Shown here: positions 16,749-24,887 of the stretch, one piece after another | Layout of the letters: each line of letters begins with the position of its first letter | Position numbering within the stretch: the first letter of the stretch is position 1 | Source of the DNA: a bacterium | GTDB lineage: Bacteria; Patescibacteriota; Microgenomatia; UBA1406; GWC2-37-13 | Assembly (NCBI GenBank): GCA_029573715.1 | Contig: JAKQDR010000198.1 | Span: 1 to 32,441 of the forward strand | Reading direction: 5' to 3' | Length of the DNA stretch: 32,441 bases | The notes under the pieces: generated by a model | Told to the model about the DNA's origin: nothing | The model's database searches: none | Seen by the model: only the letters and a program-made list of their open reading frames with translations | Made by a program: the position numbers and the translations under genes

Positions 16749-17822
16749 ATGAACAATATATGTGAATTTAAGCTACCTAACGGCTCAGCAGTATCGACGT
16801 CTGATAATGTTGATATCACTTCACGTACCATCACGTCTGTGATCATTATGAATCGCGGCCGCATAAAAGATGCCCGCGAGTACATGCTGGATGATGCCTT
16901 TGCAAAGGCGCTCATGCGTTCAGCGTCGCGCCATAAAAATGGTGTGATTTCAAACTTTGGTCACAACTGGAACAATCTCGGCAAGCGTCTCGGCCGGTTT
17001 TCAAACTTCAAAGACGACGGCACCAGCATAAGGGCCGATCTGTCGATTTATGAGTCCGCCGACGAGTCGCCCGGCCTTCCAGGACTGGGATCTTACGTGC
17101 TGAATCTCGCGCAGGAAGACCCGGAAGTGATCATGTCGTCCATCCGATTTTCATACAAGTACCAGTATCAGCTCAGCAGCGATGGCGCTGAAAAAAAAGT
17201 AAACTACTGGGACGAAAAATCACAGCGATGGATTGATCCCGTCGAGGCTGACGGCCCTGTATTGTTAAAGTTTGACGAGTTGATCTCTGTCGATCTTGTG
17301 GATGAAGGTGCAGCAACAGATAGCCTATTCAGCACAGAGGATAGATGGAAAGAGACCGTACGACGGGTATTGAGCAGCCCGGAGATAGAGCAGCACCTCG
17401 CCACAGAAGAATGGCCGGTACTGGACGCATTTTATAAGAATAAAATCACTCAAAAAGTGAGTATAATAGATCAGTTGAAGGCGCTCATAGGCCTGGGAAA
17501 TGCTGAAGAAAATTTTGAAACAGAAAAAACAGAAAACGTGGAAAATAATGAATCAAAAGAAGTCGTTCAGCCTGCCACTACTGAGCAGGTCGCTATGAGC
17601 GCACAGATTACCGAAGAGTTCACTAAGATGATGTCAGCACAGCAAGACCTTCTTGCTAAGCTCACAGAACAGGTAGAGGCTCTTTCGGCTCGAGTCTCAA
17701 ATGTAGAAAATAGCCCCGCCGCAGATCACGCAGTCGGTGATGAAGAGGTCTCCGCCCAAAAAGAACTGAAGGCATACGAAAAGAATCCGATCAATCGGAA
17801 ATGGTTGTCACGTCGCTCATGA
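16749..17822 (+). CDS. Prohead protease-scaffold fusion
   Basis: A 357-residue protein. The N-terminal 200 residues fit the phage prohead protease fold: SNFGHNW with candidate catalytic His72, EVIMSSIRFSYKY with candidate catalytic Ser130 or Ser131, and the family-typical ending FDELISVDLVDEGAATDSLF (about 187-206). The C-terminal 130 residues are a low-complexity Glu/Asn/Gln region with a coiled coil (TEEFTKMMSAQQDLLAKLTEQVEALSARVSNVE), as in scaffolds, and a basic end KNPINRKWLSRRS. Protease plus scaffold in one chain is known in several phages; the scaffold part is cut away when the head matures. The next gene is the capsid protein, the expected neighbour. The exact catalytic Ser is uncertain. 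Confidence 0.75.
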   Translation: MNNICEFKLPNGSAVSTSDNVDITSRTITSVIIMNRGRIKDAREYMLDDAFAKALMRSASRHKNGVISNFGHNWNNLGKRLGRFSNFKDDGTSIRADLSIYESADESPGLPGLGSYVLNLAQEDPEVIMSSIRFSYKYQYQLSSDGAEKKVNYWDEKSQRWIDPVEADGPVLLKFDELISVDLVDEGAATDSLFSTEDRWKETVRRVLSSPEIEQHLATEEWPVLDAFYKNKITQKVSIIDQLKALIGLGNAEENFETEKTENVENNESKEVVQPATTEQVAMSAQITEEFTKMMSAQQDLLAKLTEQVEALSARVSNVENSPAADHAVGDEEVSAQKELKAYEKNPINRKWLSRRS

Positions 17823-17867
17823 TGCGACACCCTTTATTTATTTAAAAAAATAATATAAAATAAAAAC

Positions 17868-18803
17868 ATGAGTTTATCAGTCAAATTAACAGATGCGGCC
17901 TCATTTCAGGCCTATGTACAAGACTATTATGACGAGTTGCTCAGCGAGCTCTTTGTCGGGTTTCAATCAGCGCCATTATTCACCGCACATGAAGGCGTCA
18001 AAGGGAAAAAGCTGCTCACACAGCTGGTCACAAATGACCTGGTCACCAGGTATTCTGCCACTTTTGCACCTGTAGCAGATGCCTTAGAATTCAAACCAAG
18101 AAACCTGGTCGTCGCTGACGCAAAGGTGGACTTAAAAATCATACCAAAAGATTTTGAAGGCACTTACCTGGGGATGTATAGAAAGAAAGGACAAGACCCG
18201 ATGGACTTGCCTTTTGAAGGTTATATCCTCAAGTCCGCGCTTGACAAAATCAAAAGCGAAATGGAATATGCCATCTGGCGTGCCGAGATCCCGAATTTAC
18301 CGGCAAGTACCGACAAGTTGATTAAACTTTTTGATGGTATTCAGGTGATCATCCAGGATGAAATCACAGCGACAAACTTGACGGCAACCACCACAGGTGC
18401 GTTAACCAGTTCTAACGCCGTCGCTGCGGTCGAGAGTGTATATGCCGCACTGGGCGATGCGTATCTCGGCAGATCAGTGGACGTCTTCTTGTCGCCCAAG
18501 GATCGTATCAAATTTGTTCAGGACTACAGAGACAAGTATGGCAAGTATTACGAAGCACCCGATGGCTCTGTAGAGCTGGAAGTGGGCACTGCTAATGTAC
18601 ACATCTTGCCTGGGGTGCCTGAAAATTGCATTTTGATAACGCCTAAAGAAAATATCCATTATGGATACGATGCAGACTGGGATTCTAATACGTTCAACTT
18701 TGAGCAAGAAGACCGATCTATAAAAATGTGGATGGACTTCAAAATCGGCGTCAACTTCGGTATTGTAAATGACAATATCATCGCGGTCAATGACCAATGG
18801 TAA
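17868..18803 (+). CDS. Major capsid protein (HK97-like)
   Basis: A 311-residue protein right after the protease-scaffold gene. It starts MSLSVKLTDAASFQAYVQDYYDELLSELF (helical N-arm), then has VVADAKVDLKIIPKDFEGTYLGMYRKKGQDPMDLPFEGYILKSALDKIKSEMEYAIW, which resembles the E-loop and long spine helix of the HK97 fold, and ends in strands typical of the A-domain (DVFLSPKDRIKFVQDYRDKYG, VHILPGVPENCILITPKENI, MDFKIGVNFGIVNDNIIAVN). Size and the neighbouring hairpin terminator fit a highly expressed capsid gene. No Pro-Lys-Asn crosslink residues can be assigned with confidence. Confidence 0.8.
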   Translation: MSLSVKLTDAASFQAYVQDYYDELLSELFVGFQSAPLFTAHEGVKGKKLLTQLVTNDLVTRYSATFAPVADALEFKPRNLVVADAKVDLKIIPKDFEGTYLGMYRKKGQDPMDLPFEGYILKSALDKIKSEMEYAIWRAEIPNLPASTDKLIKLFDGIQVIIQDEITATNLTATTTGALTSSNAVAAVESVYAALGDAYLGRSVDVFLSPKDRIKFVQDYRDKYGKYYEAPDGSVELEVGTANVHILPGVPENCILITPKENIHYGYDADWDSNTFNFEQEDRSIKMWMDFKIGVNFGIVNDNIIAVNDQW

Positions 18804-18812
18804 TTAATACTG

Positions 18813-18840
18813 AGCAGGGCGATGCAATTCGCCCTGCTTT
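18813..18840 (+). terminator. Hairpin after the major capsid gene
   Basis: AGCAGGGCG (18813-18821) pairs perfectly with CGCCCTGCT (18830-18838) around an 8-base loop, ten bases after the capsid stop. Only a short T stretch follows (TTTA), so it may end transcription weakly or stabilise the capsid mRNA 3' end. Confidence 0.6.
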
Positions 18841-18855
18841 ACAAAATAAATAAAT

Positions 18856-19194
18856 ATGTCAACGGAATCAAGACTGGAAGCTTTAGAAACTTTTCAATCA
18901 GCGACAGAATCGGCACTTAATGGTATCGATGCTGATATTGTCAGTATAAAAAAAGAAATACCGAATCTAAACACTATCCCACGTAGCGTGACACCGCCGA
19001 CACTGACAGACCCGTCACCGGTATCTGTCACGGACGGCGGCAGTCCTAAATCGGTGGATTTTGTATTGCTAAAATTCAAAGTCGTTGACGACGGCGTTGT
19101 CAAGACATACACAGCCGCAGAGGTGGCTGCCGATCAGACGCTTTTGCAGTCCATCTACGACAATCACCCGTCACTATTTGTAGAACATATATAA
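18856..19194 (+). CDS. Hypothetical small protein after capsid, possible decoration or head-completion protein
   Basis: A 112-residue protein. Residues 1-35 form an amphipathic helix (ESRLEALETFQSATESALNGIDADIVSIKKEI), probably a trimeric coiled coil. A Pro/Thr segment (RSVTPPTLTDPSPVSVTDGG) and an alpha-beta end follow. No family recognised. Coiled coil plus location right after the capsid gene suggests a head decoration, fibre-like or completion protein; this is an inference. Confidence 0.5.
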   Translation: MSTESRLEALETFQSATESALNGIDADIVSIKKEIPNLNTIPRSVTPPTLTDPSPVSVTDGGSPKSVDFVLLKFKVVDDGVVKTYTAAEVAADQTLLQSIYDNHPSLFVEHI

Positions 19195-19203
19195 AAAAAT
19201 AAA

Positions 19204-19737
19204 ATGGCAGCAGGAAAAAATATCAGAAAAACATGCGGTCTCGGTAATGCCGCTGGTATTAGTAATGTGCTTTGGTTTACAAAGAAAAACGAAGTCACAG
19301 CAATAACCGCCGCATCTTCAGGAGTGATATCCGGAGCAAGTGCATTTACCATGGCATCTTCTCCGACGGCAGGTTCGTTCAATGCGATGGATCTATCACC
19401 TATTAACAGCAAAAAGACGCTTGAAGTCGCTCCCGTCGGCGATGCAGACTCGCCGGGCTGGACAGTGACCTTGACGGGGTTCCATCCCAAGCTGGAAGGA
19501 GCGAAGTCTGAAATTCTCACTTCTTTAGCGGGTTGCGAGTATATCGTCGTATTTCAAGATAAGAACAAAAAAAGATGGTTGATCGGCGATATCGTAGATG
19601 GTGCCTATATCACCGTCAAGCCCATGATCAATGACGGCAGTAATGGATACGAAGTCACTGTTACACTGGAGGTCAGCAACCACCTACCATATGAAGTGGC
19701 AGAAAATGTATCATTGACCGTCGCCGCAGACGTATAA
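19204..19737 (+). CDS. Putative tail tube-like structural protein
   Basis: A 177-residue protein with beta-strand character. Key stretch: WTVTLTGFHPKLEGAKSEILTSLAGCEYIVVFQDKNKKRWLIGDIVDGAYITVKP, then NGYEVTVTLEVSNHLPYEV. The order 'strand-TGF-x-PK, helix, strand, charged turn with D-K-N, strand, GD..GA' is shared by a set of Bacteroidota phage virion proteins. The protein lies ten bases after the upstream gene and before the tape measure, where tube or head-tail joining proteins are normally found. Tail tube is the preferred guess; a connector is equally allowed. Confidence 0.45.
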   Translation: MAAGKNIRKTCGLGNAAGISNVLWFTKKNEVTAITAASSGVISGASAFTMASSPTAGSFNAMDLSPINSKKTLEVAPVGDADSPGWTVTLTGFHPKLEGAKSEILTSLAGCEYIVVFQDKNKKRWLIGDIVDGAYITVKPMINDGSNGYEVTVTLEVSNHLPYEVAENVSLTVAADV

Positions 19738-19748
19738 AAATTAGCATT

Positions 19749-19937
19749 ATGAGTAAAACATATAAGTACATTGGCCCTGAATATCCGGATAGATGCTACA
19801 TCAATGTATATGGATGGAATATCGATCCTAAGTCATGGACGCCCGATCAGATTGACGACTGGTTAAAAAAAGACCCTCGATTGAGTGCTTTTTTTGACAC
19901 TGCAGCAGCTCCGGCAGCTAAGCCCGTCAAGGAGTAA
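19749..19937 (+). CDS. Small hypothetical protein
   Basis: A 62-residue protein (MSKTYKYIGPEYPDRCYINVYGWNIDPKSW...). Tyr/Asp-rich, with a W-TPDQIDDWLKKDPRLSAFF helix and an Ala/Pro tail (AAAPAAKPVKE). It starts 11 bases after the tube candidate and ends 24 bases before a strong hairpin. No family recognised; its place suggests a small virion or assembly factor. Confidence 0.55.
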   Translation: MSKTYKYIGPEYPDRCYINVYGWNIDPKSWTPDQIDDWLKKDPRLSAFFDTAAAPAAKPVKE

Positions 19938-19961
19938 AAAGAACTGTTTTTCATATTAGGC

Positions 19962-19991
19962 AACAAAAGGGCACGCTTGTGCCCTTTTGTT
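19962..19991 (+). terminator. Strong hairpin between structural genes
   Basis: The 13-bp arms AACAAAAGGGCAC (19962-19974) and GTGCCCTTTTGTT (19979-19991) pair perfectly around a GCTT loop. The T residues of the 3' arm plus the following TATATAATAA could act as a terminator. It separates the capsid block from the tape-measure block. Confidence 0.75.
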
Positions 19992-20010
19992 ATATAATAA
20001 ATATATTAAT

Positions 20011-20538
20011 ATGTCAAAGAGAAGTGAAATCATAGAGCAAGTACTGGACAGGTGGACTGCTGAATTTTTAGCATCATTGCAGAGTAGTGCACGGCGGCTG
20101 CCTACCGACACCGGCACGGGCGCTCGATCATTTTCGATCCCGTCAAGAAAAGAAGGTCAAGACAGAGCACAGGTGATGCTGCAGTTTCAGAGCTATCTTC
20201 GATACTTTGACATGCGCAATAGCTCATTGCGACGAGATAAAGACTTTGACCCGCACGGCATGGAGCGTGTGAAAGACTGGGTGAGACGCAACCTCAGCAA
20301 GTTGATGAGCGGATATACAGGGCCGACAACCTATAAGTACAAAGAAGGCTTCGTGCCGGAAAAGCAAATCATCAACAATATAGCGTGGGGCATCAGCAAA
20401 AAGAGATCGAGACTCAAGCGCCGCCAGTGGTATGTTAAGTTGAAAGGATCGCAGCAATATAGACTCTATTACGAGCTTCTTGACGAGCTCATGCCTGTGA
20501 TGCTGGAGGAGGCAAAATCACAGCTCAAACTGTCATAA
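20011..20538 (+). CDS. Hypothetical basic head-tail protein
   Basis: A 175-residue basic protein from the ATG at 20011, chosen because an in-frame TTG at 19987 lies inside the terminator hairpin. It begins MSKRSEIIEQVLDRWTAEF and carries FSIPSRKEGQDRAQVMLQFQSYLRYFDMR, an FDPHGMERVKDW segment and a basic middle GISKKRSRLKRRQWYVK. The end is helical (YYELLDELMPVMLEEAKSQL). This resembles small head-tail connector or tail-completion proteins in size and position, right before the tape measure, but no diagnostic motif is present. The 47 bases after it are A/T-rich. Confidence 0.5.
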   Translation: MSKRSEIIEQVLDRWTAEFLASLQSSARRLPTDTGTGARSFSIPSRKEGQDRAQVMLQFQSYLRYFDMRNSSLRRDKDFDPHGMERVKDWVRRNLSKLMSGYTGPTTYKYKEGFVPEKQIINNIAWGISKKRSRLKRRQWYVKLKGSQQYRLYYELLDELMPVMLEEAKSQLKLS

Positions 20539-20585
20539 AAATATAGTAGGATACCCTTTATTATTGCATTAATAATATCAATAAT

Positions 20586-23500
20586 ATGTCACAACCTCGC
20601 GTAGATCAAGCGCAATTAATAATAACCATTGACGCAAAGGAAAGCGCCGCCTATCAGTCCACGCTGCGCAATACCGCCGCCGGTGTGGCACAGATGAAAA
20701 AACTGACCGCCGGCACCGAAGAATTCAATAAAGCGCTCAATGATCAAGCCGCTATCAGCAAGAAGCTCTTGGCCACTGACTATATGAAACTCAGCACAAA
20801 GCAACTTCAAGATCGACGCGGTCAGCTGATACAGTTACAGCGTATGCTGCCACAAGTCACATTTGCTGAGGCGGGCTTTGAAAAGGAGTTACAAAAGGTC
20901 AATGCGGCACTCACCACCGCAAGTCAGCGCACCCGCGCCGTCAGTGCCTCTTTAAATGAATCAGATAGTGCATTCAAAAGACTGGGCAGATCTATCCTGA
21001 GTGTCGCCGGAGGCTTTGCCCTATGGGAAGGTGCTAAGTCGATCTTTAAGAGCACCATCGGCAGCGCCATCAATCTCGCATCTACCTTTGAGACTACTTC
21101 CGCTTCATTTAAGATTCTGATCGGCGATCAAGAGCGCGCCGTTGCATTGATGAAAGAGCTCAATGCCTTTTCTACTGCGACACCTTTTGAGCCTGCAGAA
21201 GTGCAAGCAGCGGCAAAGACGTTGCTCGGATATGGAAGATCCGCCGAGACGGTACTTTCAGATATTGAGATTCTCGGCAATGCCGCCGCCGCTACCGGTG
21301 CAGACCTCAAAGGTCTTTCGTTAGTATTCGGTCAGGTTGCCGGCGCCGGGAAACTGATGGGACAAGATGCGCTTCAATTTATCAATCAAGGCGTACCCGT
21401 ATATCAGATACTGGGCGACATGCTGGGCAAGTCCGGAGCCGAGATCAAAGAGCTTCAGTCACAAGGGCGCATCACCTTTGATATGCTCAGAGAAGCATTC
21501 AAGCGTGCTGCAGAAGATGGCGGCAAGTTTGCCGGTGCTCTGGAAGCGCAAAGCAAAACGATGTCCGGCCTCTTTTCGACATTGCGTGGTAATATCGATG
21601 AGTTTATCAAGCGCATCGGCGACAGGATGATACCTGTGCTCAAGCCTGCGCTCGCCTTTTTAGGTCAGTTTTTTGAAGGATTGACTCAAAATCTTTTTGA
21701 AGGCAAAAAGGCGACCGGCGAATTTGCTGACGTCATCAACACTGCCGCCGACGTCATAAGAGGTGTCGGCAATGCGATCGCCATTGTAGGCGCAGGTATA
21801 GTCACATTCGTAGAGGTGTTGCGCTCCATTCCGCAATTTGTGCGCGAAAACAAAGACACCATCGCATCGCTACTGGTCGCCGTACTGAGCTTGAATAGTG
21901 CATTTATCGCTGGGGCCATAGCATCAAGAGCAAAAGCCGCCGCAGACATTTACCTTGCAGCGAAAACTAAAATCGTCACATTTGCCACAAAAGGGCTTAA
22001 TAAAGCATTTAAAGCAAATCCCATCGGCTTTGTAATCGGTTTAGTAGCCGCACTGGCAGCCGGGATGATCACGCTGTACAATAATAGCGAGACGGTACGG
22101 CGCATCGTCGGCGGATTATGGGCTGCGCTCAAGCAAGGCGCTGAAAATGCAGTCAATGGTGTAAAGACGCTCATTGCTAATATACAGATATTCGGAAAAG
22201 AAGTACAACTGGCCATTACATTTGACAGCAACAAAAAAGCGCAGTTGCGTCAAGAGATCGCCGAGCTCAAAAAAATGCGCGCAGAGTATCAGTTGGCAGG
22301 ACGCACGCTCGGGCAAGCATTTTCTGAAGGTTACAATGATCCATCACACGCTAAACCCAAAAAGTCAGAAAAATCTGCAGAAGAAGAAGAACGGTTAGCT
22401 AAAGAAAAGGCTGAGGCAGAAGCTAAACTTCAGGCTGAATTAGAAGCTAAAAAATCTAAGAAAAAAGAGAAAAAAGAGAAGGCCGCAGAGCCCATCATAC
22501 TGGGCGATCTCACCGCTCCGGAAGATCGACAAAAATTTATTGATTTTCAAGTAAAGCTCATACAAGACGCCGGTGAGTCCGAGCTGACAGAGCTCAAAAA
22601 ACAACATCTCGAGGGCAAAATCGAAACTGAACAATATGAGATCGAGCGCCTACGAATAGCTAAAGAAGGCATCCTCCGCAAAATAGACTTGCTCCGCAGC
22701 ATGGGCGACGAGGAGAGCGACATGATGAAGCAATTGCAAGTAGAGCTCCTTGAAAACGACAAAGCACTGACAGAACAGCGCATCAAGCAGATCGAAGGCC
22801 TTGAAAATACACAACTCGACGCCCTCGAAAATCAATATCTCAAGCGCCTGATATCAGAAGAAGAATATCAGCAAGCACGACTGAAGATTCAGAGCGATTT
22901 CTTTGCTGAACAACTGCGCATGATGGAAGAAAATGGCCTCACCGAGACCGAAGCGTATAAAAAGCTTGTAAAATTAAAACTACAAGCCGATTTTGAATAC
23001 AGCAAAAAGAAAGAAGAGCAACAGCAGCGACAGATCGACATGGAGCGCAAAATCTTGAACGAAGGCATGGCCGCATACAGTGGCCTACTTAGTGCCGCCG
23101 CTGATTACCTCGCCGCTGACGAACGCAATCGACGCAAGCACGGCGAAGCCATCCGCGCCTTTCAGATCGCATCCATTATGACGGACGGCCTCGCTGAGAT
23201 AGCGGGCATCTTTAAGAGTACTGCCGGATGGGGCCCGATAGGATGGGCGATAGGTATCGCACAGGCGGCCACAGCAGGCATTCGTACTGCTGCCGCACTA
23301 TCAAAGACACGAGCGCAGCAGTTCTGGCAAGGTGGACAGATACAGTCTGTTAGCGGATCTGTCATCGACGCTCCTGCTAATATACCTACACTGCCGGGCG
23401 GCGATAATGTACTGATCGCTGCTAAGGCGGGCGAGGTCGTACTCAATCAAGATCAACAACGCCGTGCCGGTGGTGCTGACTTTTTTAGGAGACTGGGCGT

Positions 23501-23768
23501 GCCGGGCTTTGCAGGTGGCGGCATGATTCCGCAGTTACCTAATACCACGCCTACACTGTCGCCGCGTGTCTTAAGTCCCACAGCGCCGCAGTCACTGCCT
23601 GATCCTCGCCTCGATGTCATGATAGCGATGGCGCATCGTATGACAGAAGCCGTGTCTGCTATGCCCGCCGTCATAAGTAATATGAATCTAAAGACGCATG
23701 TCGTATATAGCGACCTGGAGCAGGCAGGTAGCGACATTTCAGAAATCAGAAGATTAAGCAGTTATTGA
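20586..23768 (+). CDS. Tail tape measure protein
   Basis: A 1060-residue protein. It contains the tape-measure N-terminal signature near residues 165-360: FETTSASFKILIGDQERAVALMKELNAFS, TPFEPAEVQAAAKTLLGYGRSAE, and DALQFINQGVPVYQILGDMLGKSGAEIKEL with TFDMLREAF. Hydrophobic segments follow near 394-413, 424-446 and 476-498. A long Lys/Glu coiled coil occupies about 590-840, and a Gly/Ala-rich C-terminus has GGDNVLIAAKAGEVVLNQDQQRR. At roughly 0.15 nm per residue a tail of about 160 nm would be expected, fitting a siphovirus; this uses the family rule, not a measurement. Residues 592-601 lie in a 31-base stretch repeated exactly at 31707. Confidence 0.92.
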   Translation: MSQPRVDQAQLIITIDAKESAAYQSTLRNTAAGVAQMKKLTAGTEEFNKALNDQAAISKKLLATDYMKLSTKQLQDRRGQLIQLQRMLPQVTFAEAGFEKELQKVNAALTTASQRTRAVSASLNESDSAFKRLGRSILSVAGGFALWEGAKSIFKSTIGSAINLASTFETTSASFKILIGDQERAVALMKELNAFSTATPFEPAEVQAAAKTLLGYGRSAETVLSDIEILGNAAAATGADLKGLSLVFGQVAGAGKLMGQDALQFINQGVPVYQILGDMLGKSGAEIKELQSQGRITFDMLREAFKRAAEDGGKFAGALEAQSKTMSGLFSTLRGNIDEFIKRIGDRMIPVLKPALAFLGQFFEGLTQNLFEGKKATGEFADVINTAADVIRGVGNAIAIVGAGIVTFVEVLRSIPQFVRENKDTIASLLVAVLSLNSAFIAGAIASRAKAAADIYLAAKTKIVTFATKGLNKAFKANPIGFVIGLVAALAAGMITLYNNSETVRRIVGGLWAALKQGAENAVNGVKTLIANIQIFGKEVQLAITFDSNKKAQLRQEIAELKKMRAEYQLAGRTLGQAFSEGYNDPSHAKPKKSEKSAEEEERLAKEKAEAEAKLQAELEAKKSKKKEKKEKAAEPIILGDLTAPEDRQKFIDFQVKLIQDAGESELTELKKQHLEGKIETEQYEIERLRIAKEGILRKIDLLRSMGDEESDMMKQLQVELLENDKALTEQRIKQIEGLENTQLDALENQYLKRLISEEEYQQARLKIQSDFFAEQLRMMEENGLTETEAYKKLVKLKLQADFEYSKKKEEQQQRQIDMERKILNEGMAAYSGLLSAAADYLAADERNRRKHGEAIRAFQIASIMTDGLAEIAGIFKSTAGWGPIGWAIGIAQAATAGIRTAAALSKTRAQQFWQGGQIQSVSGSVIDAPANIPTLPGGDNVLIAAKAGEVVLNQDQQRRAGGADFFRRLGVPGFAGGGMIPQLPNTTPTLSPRVLSPTAPQSLPDPRLDVMIAMAHRMTEAVSAMPAVISNMNLKTHVVYSDLEQAGSDISEIRRLSSY
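22359..22389 (+). repeat. 31-base exact repeat, copy 1 (in tape measure)
   Basis: The segment coding KKSEKSAEEE (residues 592-601 of the tape measure) is identical base for base to 31707-31737, in the same codon phase. It lies at the beginning of the coiled-coil region. Confidence 0.9.
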
Positions 23769-23769
23769 T

Positions 23770-23979
23770 ATGGCACAGCGCAAAAAAATACTTTTCAAAC
23801 CACAAGAAGAGTGCTATGGATGCGGCAAGGTAGCTGACGAGCTGCCAGTCACAGGTCTATTCTCAAGAAGGAAGTTCTGCAGCAAGCACTGCATGTTGAC
23901 AAACTATTTTAAAATCGATAAAGAAAAATTATCATCATGGCAAAAAGATACTGGAGAGAAATCCTCATCGCAGGATTAA
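23770..23979 (+). CDS. Small zinc-finger protein
   Basis: A 69-residue protein that starts one base after the tape-measure stop. ECYGCGKVADELP and KFCSKHCM give a C-x2-C...C-x3-C zinc site; the rest is basic with a Ser-rich end. Such treble-clef or TRASH-like fingers are common in small phage proteins. Its last 43 bases are shared with the next gene in another frame. Role unknown; possible partner binding in tail assembly. Confidence 0.6.
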   Translation: MAQRKKILFKPQEECYGCGKVADELPVTGLFSRRKFCSKHCMLTNYFKIDKEKLSSWQKDTGEKSSSQD

Positions 23980-24581
23980 TAGGTCTATTGATTTGGACAA
24001 ATGCAAACACACCTACTAAGCACACCGGCAGCAGTCACACCGTGTGCATTATTGATACCTTATACATGGAGGCCCCCGTGCGCACGATTGTAAGGTATCA
24101 ACGCAGGTTAGTCCCTGTATTCGATACCATCACGTCTGTATATACGGATACGTTGTGGCAATACAGGGTGGATACCTCATGGCTTTACGCTGACATCCCT
24201 GTGCAAAAGTACACGCAAGGATACAGCCTATCTGTCAGTGACACCTCTATGAATAGCTGGTTGATTAGCCCGACCACCGCCACGCAACGGCATGGGCGCC
24301 ATATTGCTGACGTCGGCATAATGGTCAGAACGATCGGATGGCTCGACACCATCGCGGTGACACTTCACAGGCCGCTCAGTAGTGTGGACTCGTCTATGAA
24401 GCCGCCACAAAGGGAGTGGCCGTCATTATGGCTCAACCTACATAGCACATGGCCTACAGCGCCGGACTTGAGACCTGACATTGCGCCAGGTGTAGCGATA
24501 CAATGGCGGCAATGGTATGGCGGGTACAATTACAGCACTAATGGCACGCACACCATTAGCGTAGGCCATCGCCTGTGGTGA
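23937..24581 (+). CDS. Membrane-anchored periplasmic protein, DUF6808-like
   Basis: A 214-residue protein. Near its start is a membrane helix (ILIAGLIGLLIWTNA, about residues 9-23) with a positively charged N-terminus, so the bulk should face the periplasm. The stretch CIIDTLYMEAPVRTIVRYQRRLVPV and the beta-rich rest (WLYADIPVQKYTQGYSLSVSDTSMNSW) resemble DUF6808-type proteins of Bacteroidota phages, a resemblance from memory, not a search. Its start overlaps the zinc-finger gene by 43 bases. Anchoring, entry-channel or spanin-like roles are possible; a spanin has the same single-helix plus periplasmic layout, but no lipobox partner is seen. The end is rich in Trp and Tyr. Confidence 0.5.
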   Translation: MAKRYWREILIAGLIGLLIWTNANTPTKHTGSSHTVCIIDTLYMEAPVRTIVRYQRRLVPVFDTITSVYTDTLWQYRVDTSWLYADIPVQKYTQGYSLSVSDTSMNSWLISPTTATQRHGRHIADVGIMVRTIGWLDTIAVTLHRPLSSVDSSMKPPQREWPSLWLNLHSTWPTAPDLRPDIAPGVAIQWRQWYGGYNYSTNGTHTISVGHRLW

Positions 24582-24598
24582 TGTCCTATATTTATTTT

Positions 24599-24623
24599 GT
24601 CAATTGACTGATATTTGTATTAT
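24599..24623 (+). promoter_or_regulatory. Promoter candidate with palindrome before the portal operon
   Basis: GTCAATTGAC (24599-24608) is a perfect 10-base palindrome next to GATATTTGTATTAT (24610-24623). That 14-mer occurs exactly again at 29115-29128, and its GATATTTG differs in one position from the TAnnTTTG -7 consensus. It precedes the 24636 start by 12 bases. The palindrome could be an operator; no -33 TTTG at the usual spacing is seen. Confidence 0.45.
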
Positions 24624-24635
24624 AATTAATTATAT

Positions 24636-24887
24636 ATGTCAAACGACTTGATACCTATTGAATCGGTGCTATTTCATATCAAAAAAAATGACGGCACACC
24701 ATTCACGCTGGAGTACTTCTCCATACGAAGTAAGCAGCGCAAAAAGAAACAATTTTTATATCGATCCGTGATCGACATCCCAGGTGAAGGTACCATCACC
24801 CTGACAGATCCACAGCAGCCATCAGCGCCTATGTCTATTAAGATAGGCTTGATGATTTCATTTAATAACATGAAAATAAAACATTGA
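24636..24887 (+). CDS. Small hypothetical protein upstream of portal
   Basis: An 83-residue protein, MSNDLIPIESVLFHIKKNDGTPFTLEYFSIRSKQRKKKQFLYRSVIDIPGEG..., rich in strands with a basic loop. Its TGA overlaps the portal ATG (TGATG), so the two are translationally coupled. No family recognised. It begins the packaging transcript, and could be a small head-completion or portal-partner protein. Confidence 0.55.
   Translation: MSNDLIPIESVLFHIKKNDGTPFTLEYFSIRSKQRKKKQFLYRSVIDIPGEGTITLTDPQQPSAPMSIKIGLMISFNNMKIKH

Noticed and set aside
19987-20010. TTG start at 19987 for the basic head-tail gene
   Set aside because: It lies inside the 13-bp hairpin; ATG 20011 has the usual A/T-rich leader.
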